Program-made: the position numbers and the translations under genes
Shown: in pieces, positions 1-9,532 of the stretch
Numbering within the stretch: position 1 is the stretch's first letter
Layout of the letters: each line of letters opens with the position of its first letter
Source of the DNA: Oscillibacter sp.
Lineage (GTDB): Bacteria > Bacillota > Clostridia > Oscillospirales > Oscillospiraceae
Direction of reading: 5' to 3'
Assembly: GCA_022791875.1 (NCBI GenBank)
Contig: JAAVZX010000070.1
Location: 1-53,248, forward strand
Length of the DNA: 53,248 nucleotides
Notes under the pieces: model-generated
What the model was told of the DNA's origin: nothing
Database searches by the model: none
What the model saw: the letters and a program-made list of their open reading frames with translations, nothing else

Positions 1-57
1 AAAAAGTTCTTTTTGCCTACTTTTTCTTTCAAGAAAAAGTAGGTCGCCGAAGGCACA
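1..57 (+). repeat. B-family repeat, copy B1 (left part outside window)
   Basis: AAAAAGTTCTTTTTGCCTAC, then AT hairpin CCTACTTTTTCTT (16-28) / AAGAAAAAGTAGG (31-43) and CGCCGAAGGC. It lies just after the acyl-CoA dehydrogenase stop codon. Confidence 0.8.
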
Positions 58-63
58 AAAATC

Positions 64-1200
<1,137 letters not shown>

Positions 1201-1269
1201 AGTTCTCCTCATCCTTTACATATCAATTGGCCTGCCGTGCCCGCCCCCGCGGGGGGGACGATGGACGTT

Positions 1270-1362
1270 GGACGGGGGACGGGGGGCCTCCGGCGGCCAG
1301 AGGGCTTTGCCCTCTGGACTCCCACCAGGGAGGCGCGCGCCTCCCTGGACCCTGGCAGATCA
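1270..1362 (+). repeat. A-family modular repeat, copy A1
   Basis: Contains the core GGGGGGCCTCCGGCGGC, then palindromes CCAGAGGG/CCCTCTGG and CCAGGGAGGC/GCCTCCCTGG, ending GACCCTGGCAGATCAG followed by a T-run. It lies just after the stop of the 4-hydroxybutyryl-CoA dehydratase gene (minus strand). The T-run suits termination of plus-strand transcription, that is, antisense to the gene. Confidence 0.8.
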
Positions 1363-1403
1363 GTCTTTTTTTGTCGGGTTTTATGCTTGGTTCGGTGCCT
1401 GCT

Positions 1404-2855
1404 TTATTTGCCAGTGTGGCCGACGCCGGCGATGTGGGCGGCGAATTTCTTCTTCTCTTCCAGGCCGGAGAGTTTGGAGTACATGACCTTCTGGGCCTGG
1501 GGGGAGCCTGCGCCGTGCATCGACTCTACCAGAGCGGTGCCGCCAGTCATGTTCTCCAGGAGACGGCCGACGCGCATACGGTCTTCCGTGGGTACGCCGT
1601 CTACGCCGACCAGGTACTTCTCCACCCACTTGCCAATCTCCGGGCTGCGGAGGTCGGACTCGGAGGGCATGGTGGCCATGATGCCGCCGCCAATGTCCTG
1701 GGCAATGCGGTCAATGTCGTAGATCAGCTTCGTGACGTTGTGCTTGCACACGTTGGCCATGAGGCGATCCACAAAGTACGCGCCGGAGGGGGTGGGTCCG
1801 CCCATGCAGGAGGCCGCAATGGAGCAGGCGTAGAGCGTCTCCGTCATGTGCATCATCTCATTGAGCTTATCCTTGATGTGGCTGGCCTTGCTGGTGCCCT
1901 GGTAGTCCGCCCAGAGAGCCGCCGCGCCCGTCACCACGTCGCTCACGCCGCCCTTGCAGGCACCGTAGTTGGAGCGGTGATAGCAGGCAAAGCGCTCTAC
2001 CAGGAGGCCGGAGAACTTCGTCTCGCCGCACATGAACACGTTCTCCCAGGGCACAAACACGCCGTCCAAAATGGTCATGCACTCGCCGCCCACGATGCCG
2101 TAGTTGGCGTTGCCCTGGTCAATGGGGCCCTCAAACTTGCGCCCGTCGTTGGTCTGACGGCCAAAGATGTGGGTCACGCCGGGGGCGTCCACGGGGATGG
2201 CGCAGGAAATCGCGTACTCTTCCTCACCGGGGAGCATGCCCATGGTGGGCATGATGAGCATCCAGTGGGAGTTGACCATGCCGGTCATGTGGGCCTTCGC
2301 GCCGCGGATGACAACGCCGTCGTCCCGCTTCTCCACCACGTGGACGAAGAGGTCGGGGTCCTTCTGCTGGCTGGGACGGAGGGAACGGTCGCCCTTCACG
2401 TCGGTCATGGCGCCCGCCACCATGTAGTCGTTGTCCTGGATGAAGGTCAGGAACTTCTTGAAACGTTCGTGGTAGTTGGTGCCCATGGCCTGGTCGATCT
2501 CGTAGGTGACGCCGTAGGTGGCGTTGATGGCGTCGAAGCCGACGCAGCGCTGGTAGCAGGTGCCGGTCTTCTGGGAGATCGTGCGGAGCATCTTCATCTT
2601 CTTGAGGAGGTCGTCGGTGGACTGGTGGATATGGGTGAAGCGGTTGATCTTGTGGCCGGTGAGGTGGGAGGTGGCCGTCACAAGGTCAGCCGTCTCCGGG
2701 TTGTTGGCCAGGGCGTAGGTCATGGCGGCGGAGTTGACATGGCCGCGGATCATGGGATGATCGATGACCTTATCGCTCTCCAGCAGCTGGCCCATGACGT
2801 AGACGCGGATTTTCCGCTCCCGCAGGCTGTCCTTGTACTCTTGCGCAGTTTTCAT
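1404..2855 (-). CDS. abfD: 4-hydroxybutyryl-CoA dehydratase / vinylacetyl-CoA delta-isomerase
   Basis: A 483-residue FAD and [4Fe-4S] enzyme that converts 4-hydroxybutyryl-CoA to crotonyl-CoA in 4-aminobutyrate or succinate fermentation. The cluster ligands known from the Clostridium aminobutyricum enzyme are all in place: Cys100 and Cys104 in GTCYQRCVGFDA, His293 in CYHRSN and Cys300 in YGACKGG, the same spacing as the published Cys99/Cys103/His292/Cys299. The C-terminal region DRMRVGRLLENMTGG is also typical. The ATG at 2855 has a GAGGAC ribosome site upstream. The next gene downstream is an acyl-CoA dehydrogenase, which would take crotonyl-CoA to butyryl-CoA; PFOR lies upstream. No CoA transferase or 4-hydroxybutyrate dehydrogenase is seen in the window, so the pathway is only partly encoded here. 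Confidence 0.95.
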   Translation of the reverse strand: MKTAQEYKDSLRERKIRVYVMGQLLESDKVIDHPMIRGHVNSAAMTYALANNPETADLVTATSHLTGHKINRFTHIHQSTDDLLKKMKMLRTISQKTGTCYQRCVGFDAINATYGVTYEIDQAMGTNYHERFKKFLTFIQDNDYMVAGAMTDVKGDRSLRPSQQKDPDLFVHVVEKRDDGVVIRGAKAHMTGMVNSHWMLIMPTMGMLPGEEEYAISCAIPVDAPGVTHIFGRQTNDGRKFEGPIDQGNANYGIVGGECMTILDGVFVPWENVFMCGETKFSGLLVERFACYHRSNYGACKGGVSDVVTGAAALWADYQGTSKASHIKDKLNEMMHMTETLYACSIAASCMGGPTPSGAYFVDRLMANVCKHNVTKLIYDIDRIAQDIGGGIMATMPSESDLRSPEIGKWVEKYLVGVDGVPTEDRMRVGRLLENMTGGTALVESMHGAGSPQAQKVMYSKLSGLEEKKKFAAHIAGVGHTGK

Positions 2856-2884
2856 ATAAGTCGTCCTCGCTTTTCAATATAATA

Positions 2885-2998
2885 GGGGCCCAGCCTCGCA
2901 GTTCTCACGTTACCGGGCGGCAAGCCTCCGCGAAAACCGGGCCCCAGAGCGTAGTTAAAATTCTTTTTGCTTACTTTTTCTTATAAGAAAAAGTAAGA
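2885..2998 (+). repeat. B-family composite repeat, copy B2 (diverged)
   Basis: Starts with a GGGGCCC/GGGCCCC inverted pair, carries the linker CGTTACCG...CAAGCC, then GTTAAAATTCTTTTT and a perfect 14-bp palindrome CTTACTTTTTCTTA/TAAGAAAAAGTAAG at 2970-2997. The AT palindrome lies immediately after the PFOR stop codon. The first half differs from other copies. Confidence 0.65.
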
Positions 2999-3014
2999 CA
3001 GAAAACAGGAAGTA

Positions 3015-6000
3015 TCAATCCTTCGCCAGCCGTTCATAAGCCGCCAGCCGGTCCTTCGCGCCCTGCTCCGCGTCGGCGAAGAGCTTCTTCGCCTCCTCGG
3101 GGAACTTCGCTTCCAGGGAGGCGTAGCGGCGCTCGGAGCGGATGAAGTCGATGTAGTCTCCGGTGGGGGCCTTGGAATCGAGGATGAAGGGATTCTTGCC
3201 CTCGGCCTTGAGGGCGGGGTTGAAGCGGTAGAGGTGCCAGTAGCCGGCTTCGACGGCGCGCTTCATCTCCTGCTGGCAGTTGCTCATGCCCTTGGGGATG
3301 CCGTGGGCGGTGCAGGGGGCGTAGCAGATGACTACGGCGGGGCCGGGATACGCCTCCGCTTCGCGGATGGCTTTCAGGGTCTGGTTGGGGTCCGCGCCCA
3401 TGGCTACCTGGGCAACGTACACGTAACCGTAGCTCATGAGCATCATGCCCAGATCCTTCTTGCGGGTGCGCTTGCCTGCCGCGGCGAACTGGGCAACCGC
3501 GCCCACGTTCGTGGCTTTGGAGGACTGTCCGCCGGTGTTGGAGTAGACCTCGGTGTCCAGAACCAGCATGTTGATATCCATGCCAGAGGCCAGAACGTGA
3601 TCAAGACCGCCGTAGCCGATATCATAGGCCCAGCCGTCACCGCCGAAGGCCCAGACGGATTTCTTGCTCATGAACTCCTTGTTCTGGAGGATGAAATCAA
3701 CGGACACCTTGTCCTCGGGCTTCACGTCGGCGGCTTCCAGAGCGGCCAGGAGGTCGTCTGTGACCTTGCGGGAAACCTCGGCGTTGTCCTTGCCCTCGAG
3801 ATACTTCTCGCAGGCTTCCGCGGCAACGCCCGCTTCCTTGAGCTGCTTCACGGCGTCCACAATCTCCGTGTTCACGGTGTTGTGGGCCTGGAGGAAGCCA
3901 AAGGCGAACTCCGCATTGTCCTCAAACAGGGACTGCTCCCACGGGGGACCGAAGCCCCGCTCGTCAGTGCAGTAGGGGGTGGAGGGGAGGGAGCCGCCGT
4001 GGGCGGCGGTGCAGCCGGAGGCGTTGGCGATGTACATCCGGTCGCCGAAGAGCTGAGTGACCAGCTTGATGTAGGCCGTCTCGCCGCAACCGGCGCAGGC
4101 GGGCGGGAACTCGTAGTAGGGCTTGGCGAACTGGGAGCCCTTCACGGTCTTCACGTTCACCGCGTCCTTCTTCACGGGGACCTGCTCGATGCCGTAGGTC
4201 CAGTTCTTCACCTGCTCCACCTGAGAGGCGGCGGGCTTCATAGCCAGAGCCGGGGTCTTGGCAATGCAGGCGTTCACGCAGCAGCCGCAGCCCAGGCAGT
4301 CATAGGGGGAAACCTGGATGCGGAAGCCGTACTTCTCCAGGCCGGGGCCCTTGGCGGGAATCGTGGTGAAGCCCTCGGGGGCCGCGGCCTTCTCCTCCTC
4401 CGTCACCAGCACGGGGCGGATGGCGGCGTGGGGGCAGACGTAGGCGCACTGGTTGCACTGGATGCAGTTCTCCGCCGTCCACTCGGGGACCAGGATGGCG
4501 TCGGCGCGCTTATCGTGCTTGGAGGTGCCGTTGGGCCAGGTGCCGTCCACGGTGCCGTACTTCTGGAAGGTGGACACGGGGAGTTTGTCGCCCTGCATCT
4601 GGTCCAGGGGCTTGAAAACGTCGTGGAGGAAGTCGTGGGTCCCGTCGTCCTTGGACTCCACGGGGGCGTTCTTCCAGCTCTCGGGGATCTGGACCTCGTG
4701 AAGGGCGCTGACGCCCTCGTCCACGGCGGCGCAGTTCATGTCGACCACCTTCTGGCCCGCCTTGACCAGGTAGGTCTTTTCGATGGCGTCCTTCATGGCG
4801 GTGACGGCCACGTCCATGGGGATGATGTCCGCCAGCTTGAAGAAAGCCGCCTGGAGCACGGAGTTGGTGCGATTGCCCAGACCCAGGCGCATGGCGATAT
4901 CGGAGGCGTCGATGGTGTAGAGCTTCGCGTTCTTGTTGGCCAGGCCCCGCTTGAGGCTTCCGGGCAGGTGCTTTTCAAGCTCCTCGTCGCTCCACTGGCA
5001 GTTCAGGAGGAAGGTGCCGCCCTCTTTCAGGTCGGCGGTCACGTCGAATTTCTCCAGGTACGCCGCGTTGTGGACCGCCACGAAGTCCGCGGACTGCACC
5101 AGGTAAGTAGCGTGGATGGGGTTGTCGCTGAAGCGCAGGTGGGACTGGGTGACGCCGCCGGACTTCTTCGCGTCGTAGACGAAGTAAGCCTGAGCGTATT
5201 TCTCGGTAAGTCCGCCCACGATTTTCACGGAGTTCTTGTTGGCGCCCACGGTGCCGTCGCCGCCGGTGCCCCAGAGCTTGCAGGAGATCTCGCCCTCCTT
5301 GGGGATCAGCACGTCCTTGGTGGGCAGGGAGGTGAAGGTCACGTCGTCCTCGATGCCGATGGTGAAGCCGTTCTTGGGCTCGGGCTGGTCCAGGTTGTCG
5401 AAGACGGCGATGATCTGGCTGGGGGTGGTGTCCTTGCCCGCCAGGCCGAAGCGTCCGCCGACGATGGCGTCAAACTGCCGCCCGGAGCTGGTCAGCACGG
5501 CCTTTACGTCCAGATACAGAGGCTCGCCCACGGAGCCGGACTCCTTGGTGCGGTCCAGGACGGCCACCTTCTTCACGGTTTCGGGCAGCACGGCCAGCAG
5601 GTGCTTGGCGGAGAAGGGGCGGAACAGGTGCACGGAGATCATGCCCACCTTCCGGCCCTGGGCGTTCAGGTAGTCCACGGTCTCCCGCATGGTCTCCGCG
5701 CCGGAGCCCATGGCCACGGCTACCTCGGTGGCGTCGGGCGCGCCGTAGTAGTCGAAGAGCTTGTAGTTCCGGCCCGTGAGCTTATTGATCTCGTCCATGT
5801 AGTGCTGCACGATGTCGGGAATGGCGGCGTAGTGGCTGTTCCCGGCCTCCTTGCCCTGGAAGAAGGTCTCGCTGGAGGCGGTGGTGCCCCGGACGTGGGG
5901 GTGCTCCGGGTTCAGGCTGTGCTTGCGGAACGCGTTCACCTGGTCCATGTCCACCAGGGGCCGCAGGTCCTCATAGTCCAGGGCGTCGATCTTCTGGACC

Positions 6001-6533
6001 TCGTGGGAGGTGCGGAAGCCGTCGAAGAAGTGCAGGAAGGGGTGCCGGGCCTTGATGGCCGACAGGTGGGCCACCGCGCCCAGGTCCATGGCCTCCTGGG
6101 GGCAGGAGGACGCCAGCATGGCAAAGCCGATGGACCGGCAGGTCATGACGTCGGACTGGTCGCCGAAGATGGACCACATATTCTGGGCCACCGTCCGCGC
6201 CGCCACGTGGAAGACGCCGGGGAGGAACTCGCCCGCCATGCGGAACATGGGGGGAATCATCAGCAGAAGGCCCTGAGAGGCGGTGTAGGTGGTGGTGAGG
6301 GCGCCCGCCTGGAGGGAGCCGTGGCAGGAGCCCGCCGCGCCCGCCTCGGACTGCATCTCAATCACCTTCACGGGTTGTCCGAACAGGTTCTTCCGGCCCT
6401 GAGCCGCCCACTCGTCCACCGCCTCCGCCATCTGCGACGAGGGGGTGATGGGGTATATGGCCGCGACCTCCGTAAACGCGTAGGAGGCGTATGCCGCGGC
6501 GGTGTTGCCGTCCATTACTACTTTGTGTCCCAT
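3015..6533 (-). CDS. nifJ: pyruvate:ferredoxin (flavodoxin) oxidoreductase
   Basis: Single-chain PFOR of 1172 residues: pyruvate + CoA gives acetyl-CoA, CO2 and reduced ferredoxin, using thiamine diphosphate. Order of domains: N-terminal pyrimidine-binding part with YPITPSSQMAEA near residue 28; a two-[4Fe-4S] ferredoxin domain with CIQCNQCAYVCP near 692 and CLGCGCCVNAC near 744; proximal cluster motif CAGCGETAY near 810; and TPP-binding GGDGWAYDIGYGG...NTGGQSSKAT near 970. I start it at the ATG at 6533 (MGHKVVMDGNTAAAYA) with GAGGAT upstream; the frame stays open for 56 more codons but those look unrelated to the family. It probably supplies reduced ferredoxin for the neighbouring fermentation enzymes and consumes pyruvate made by the sugar-acid cassette across the gap. 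Confidence 0.96.
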   Translation of the reverse strand: MGHKVVMDGNTAAAYASYAFTEVAAIYPITPSSQMAEAVDEWAAQGRKNLFGQPVKVIEMQSEAGAAGSCHGSLQAGALTTTYTASQGLLLMIPPMFRMAGEFLPGVFHVAARTVAQNMWSIFGDQSDVMTCRSIGFAMLASSCPQEAMDLGAVAHLSAIKARHPFLHFFDGFRTSHEVQKIDALDYEDLRPLVDMDQVNAFRKHSLNPEHPHVRGTTASSETFFQGKEAGNSHYAAIPDIVQHYMDEINKLTGRNYKLFDYYGAPDATEVAVAMGSGAETMRETVDYLNAQGRKVGMISVHLFRPFSAKHLLAVLPETVKKVAVLDRTKESGSVGEPLYLDVKAVLTSSGRQFDAIVGGRFGLAGKDTTPSQIIAVFDNLDQPEPKNGFTIGIEDDVTFTSLPTKDVLIPKEGEISCKLWGTGGDGTVGANKNSVKIVGGLTEKYAQAYFVYDAKKSGGVTQSHLRFSDNPIHATYLVQSADFVAVHNAAYLEKFDVTADLKEGGTFLLNCQWSDEELEKHLPGSLKRGLANKNAKLYTIDASDIAMRLGLGNRTNSVLQAAFFKLADIIPMDVAVTAMKDAIEKTYLVKAGQKVVDMNCAAVDEGVSALHEVQIPESWKNAPVESKDDGTHDFLHDVFKPLDQMQGDKLPVSTFQKYGTVDGTWPNGTSKHDKRADAILVPEWTAENCIQCNQCAYVCPHAAIRPVLVTEEEKAAAPEGFTTIPAKGPGLEKYGFRIQVSPYDCLGCGCCVNACIAKTPALAMKPAASQVEQVKNWTYGIEQVPVKKDAVNVKTVKGSQFAKPYYEFPPACAGCGETAYIKLVTQLFGDRMYIANASGCTAAHGGSLPSTPYCTDERGFGPPWEQSLFEDNAEFAFGFLQAHNTVNTEIVDAVKQLKEAGVAAEACEKYLEGKDNAEVSRKVTDDLLAALEAADVKPEDKVSVDFILQNKEFMSKKSVWAFGGDGWAYDIGYGGLDHVLASGMDINMLVLDTEVYSNTGGQSSKATNVGAVAQFAAAGKRTRKKDLGMMLMSYGYVYVAQVAMGADPNQTLKAIREAEAYPGPAVVICYAPCTAHGIPKGMSNCQQEMKRAVEAGYWHLYRFNPALKAEGKNPFILDSKAPTGDYIDFIRSERRYASLEAKFPEEAKKLFADAEQGAKDRLAAYERLAKD

Positions 6534-7557
6534 TTTGTCTGATCCTCGATTCTTGTCTGATTTTCCCCGCTCACGGGGAGCAGAAGAGCCGCAGGGGGGG
6601 AATCGCTCTCCCTGTTCTGCGGCGCGCTGGAGCCATATCAAAAAAGAGCATCCCTCCCCATGGCCCCGCGCCCCGGCCTGCGCGGTACGGCCCTGTCTCA
6701 CGTCTCCATGGTCTGCGTCCGGGGGAATCTTTTCCGTGCGGCCAAAGGCCGCGGGTTTACAAATATAATGAAGAAGCGGCAGAGTCCCACCGCTGGTCCA
6801 CCTAACAATATAACTTTTTTACGCAAAGGGGTCGATAACCTTTACAGCGTTCTTCATTTCAAATGTGGACAGCATTTTTCGCACAGCGGGCATGTGAAAT
6901 ACGCCGAAAAAGCGCCCCTGGATTTCGGCATTCTGCCAAATTCCCGCCCGCTTTCTCCGCTTTTTTACCGCAAAACCACAATAATTAGGTACATTGTACC
7001 CGATATTGGCCATTCAATGGAATTGCGTTTTTTGATTTTCTCATATAGATTTACGATTTTTCGGCTTGATTCCCCTGAAAACGCCGGGATTTCAGCGATT
7101 GGAAAAGCCCCTCCGGGAAGCCGCGGAAGAACGCCGGAATGCACACGGAAGGAGCTGGGAATCCGGGTCCTTTGGAGCGTTTTCCTGGAAAACAGAAACC
7201 AATCCGGAAAAATGCGGGTTTCCCGGCGGATTTTTGGCGGACTTTGTAGAAAATTCTAAATTTAGCGCCTCTGCCGCCGGAGGATTCCGTGAAAACGCCC
7301 TCCGCTCCCTGTCAGTGAAAATCGTATTTTTATAATAAAAAGCAAAAAATATATATGTCCAGAGATGTACAAACCATACAAGCAGAGCCTGTCCGCAGCG
7401 CCGGAAAAGCGTGTAAACTGCCAAAAACCGCCAAAAGCCGCTGGAAATCCAGGCCGCGCTGCCGGACTTCGGCCTTTGTGCAAAACAGACAAGGGCTTCT
7501 TCACGAAAATATCGTGATTTAATAAGATCAGGCCCGTTTTCAATAGGCGGATGGTTC
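6534..7557. other. 1 kb gene-free intergenic region
   Basis: Nothing in either strand looks like a gene: the open frames here have no ribosome site and no recognisable product. It holds several GC hairpins in what would be the PFOR leader (for example CCCCG/CGGGG near 6564 and GCGGCC/GGCCGC near 6739) and a perfect 13-bp palindrome at 6988-7000. Base composition falls sharply to AT-rich between 6800 and 7560, as expected for a divergent promoter region. I see no T-box or recognised riboswitch. Confidence 0.6.
6988..7000. promoter_or_regulatory. 13-bp palindrome, possible operator
   Basis: GGTACA-T-TGTACC is a perfect inverted repeat in the AT-rich region between the divergent PFOR and GntP genes, about 455 bp from the PFOR start. 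Its regulator is unknown and a chance occurrence is possible. Confidence 0.3.
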
Positions 7558-7585
7558 TTGAAAAGTTCTTATATTATGATAAAAT
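7558..7585 (+). promoter_or_regulatory. candidate SigA promoter of the sugar-acid cassette
   Basis: TTGAAA (7558-7563), 16-bp spacer, TAAAAT (7580-7585). It lies about 260 bp before the permease start, so it would give a long GC-rich leader. Confidence 0.45.
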
Positions 7586-7845
7586 ACAAGGGTAGATGTC
7601 GCTTCGGGCACAGATACAAACTCTTCGCGGAGCCAGAAGACAAAACGAATGCGGAAGGGAGGCTGAAACGAAAAGGGCTGTCGCAGTCAGGACGAATGGG
7701 GCGGAGTCTGGGAACTCTTCGCGGCCATGCCGCCCCGCCGGAGCGCCGGGGCCTTCCTCCGCGCCTGCGGACCACCCCCTCAGCGCCGGACGGCAGCGGC
7801 AGAATCGCCGCACACCCATCAGTCAAGTTTTAGGAGGTTAATTTT

Positions 7846-9255
7846 ATGGCACAATTTGTCGCCGCAATTCTCATCTCAATCGCAATCCTGATCTTCTTCA
7901 TTGTCAAGCTGAACGTACATCCCGTCATCTCCCTGTTCGTGGCCGGCGTCATCGCGGGCACCATCTTGGGCAATCCCCTGGTGGGCACCGTCAGCACCAT
8001 CGCCAGCGGCTTCGGCGGGACCCTGACAAGTATCGGAATGACCATCATCTTCGGCTCCATCATCGCCTGCTCCATCCGCGACTCCGGCGCGGCCAAGTCG
8101 ATGGTCAACTTCTTCATCTCCCTCTTCAAGGGCAAGAACCTGGAGCTGGCCACGGGCCTGGCCGCCTTCATCATGTCCATCCCCGTCTTCGGCGATGTCA
8201 CTATGGTGCTGATCAGCCCCCTGTGCGCCATCATCTCCAAGCGGCAGAACAAGCCCATGGGCCTCATGGCCTCCATGACCATCCTGCCCCTGAACCTGAC
8301 CCACTCCATGGTGCCTCCCACCCCCGGCATCCTGGCCGTGTCCCTCCTGCTGGGCGCTGACCTGGGCCTGGTTATCCTCTGGGGCATCATCTGCTCCCTG
8401 ATCGCGTACCTCCTCACCTGGGTCCTCATGAAGGGCTGGGCTGCGAAGGACTACTATCCCCCGAAGCCCGAGTACATCGAGGGCGTCGAGGCCGCCAAGG
8501 GCAGCGACTACCACGACCTCATGATCAAAGAAGACGGCCTGCCCAACGTCCTGGCCGCCATGTCCCCCATCCTGCTCCCCGTCATCCTCATCGCCGTGGC
8601 CTCCTTCGCCGACATGACCATGGAAGAGGGCAATGCCGTCCGCACCTTCCTGGACACCATCGGCAACCGGAACATCGCCCTCTTCCTGGGCGTGTGCTGC
8701 GGCTGGCTCCTGGCCTACACCCACAAGGATAAGGCCATGGCCTCCTACAACAAGGCTTCCGGCAAGAACGAAACCAGCCTGAGCAAGATCCTCTTCAACG
8801 GCTGGGTCGGCGAGGCTCTGGAAGTCGCTCTGGCTCCCCTGATCATCACCGGCTTCGGCGGCGGCTTCGCTCAGATCATCAAAGAGGCCCCCGCTGCCGG
8901 TCAGCTGGGCGACGTCATCGCCGCCGTCGGCTTCCCCGGACTGCTGGTTCCCTTCGTCATCGGCGCGGCTATGGAGTGCGCCGTCGGTTCCCGTACCACG
9001 GCCGGCATGACTGCCGCGGGCCTGTGCCTGCCCATGCTGGGCTCCCTGGGTATTTCCGCCACCGCCTGCGCCGTCATGATCGGCGCAGGCACCATGGTCG
9101 TCTCCCACGTGAACGACTCCGGCTGGTGGGTCTCCATGTCCATGTTCAACATGGATACCAACCGCACCTTCAAGTACAACACTCTGGTGGGCGGCGTAGC
9201 CGGCGTCTTCGCCGGAATTGCCGCGGCCATCTTCATTATGGTGGGCGTCCTCTGA
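7846..9255 (+). CDS. GntP-family sugar-acid:H+ symporter
   Basis: Integral membrane permease of 469 residues, 10-14 hydrophobic segments spread along the whole length, starting with MAQFVAAILISIAILIFFIV. The run PVFGDVTMVLISPLCAIIS near residue 125 and the following PLNLTHSMVPPTPG are characteristic of the gluconate/fructuronate GntP group. The ATG is preceded by TTTTAGGAGGTTAATTTT. It is followed on the same strand by an IlvD/Edd-type dehydratase and a DapA-type aldolase, so it most likely imports the sugar acid they degrade (gluconate, galactonate, xylonate or a relative; which one cannot be read from sequence alone). A large hairpin at 9358-9404 separates it from the dehydratase. Confidence 0.9.
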   Translation: MAQFVAAILISIAILIFFIVKLNVHPVISLFVAGVIAGTILGNPLVGTVSTIASGFGGTLTSIGMTIIFGSIIACSIRDSGAAKSMVNFFISLFKGKNLELATGLAAFIMSIPVFGDVTMVLISPLCAIISKRQNKPMGLMASMTILPLNLTHSMVPPTPGILAVSLLLGADLGLVILWGIICSLIAYLLTWVLMKGWAAKDYYPPKPEYIEGVEAAKGSDYHDLMIKEDGLPNVLAAMSPILLPVILIAVASFADMTMEEGNAVRTFLDTIGNRNIALFLGVCCGWLLAYTHKDKAMASYNKASGKNETSLSKILFNGWVGEALEVALAPLIITGFGGGFAQIIKEAPAAGQLGDVIAAVGFPGLLVPFVIGAAMECAVGSRTTAGMTAAGLCLPMLGSLGISATACAVMIGAGTMVVSHVNDSGWWVSMSMFNMDTNRTFKYNTLVGGVAGVFAGIAAAIFIMVGVL

Positions 9256-9357
9256 GCCTCTTGCGCAAGAGAAAACGCGTCCCTCTTTGGCAGAGCCTTC
9301 CCGCCTGACGCATTCTGAGTTGTCTTTTTGGCCCGCGAATTCCCCATGAAGCACCGG

Positions 9358-9404
9358 ACAGGGGCCGCCGCCGCTGTACAGAAGACGGCGGCAGCGGCCC
9401 CTGT
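9358..9404 (+). terminator. strong hairpin between permease and dehydratase
   Basis: Arms ACAGGGGCCGC and GCGGCCCCTGT pair perfectly, with an inner CGCCG/CGGCG extension. There is no T-run, so it may be a transcript stabiliser or partial terminator rather than a full stop. Confidence 0.5.
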
Positions 9405-9532
9405 TCTCCGGACGCCTCCCGCGTCCGTTCCCCCGGCTCCGAACACGGCATCAACACTGTTATAGATGGGAAAAAAGCGGCGGGGCAGTCCCGTCCCGCC
9501 TTCATATTTTGAAAAGATTCGAGGAGATAGTT

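Noticed and set aside
1227..2882. Plus-strand frame opposite abfD, starting in repeat A1
   Set aside because: Low-complexity product and start within a repeat; abfD on the other strand is certain.
3234..6542. Very long open frame antisense to PFOR (about 1100 codons)
   Set aside because: It mirrors the GC-rich codon pattern of PFOR in reverse, has Gly/Val/His/Leu-rich low-complexity composition and no ribosome site.
6534..6830. T-box or other known riboswitch in the PFOR leader
   Set aside because: No T-box consensus, no conserved aptamer pattern; only simple GC hairpins.
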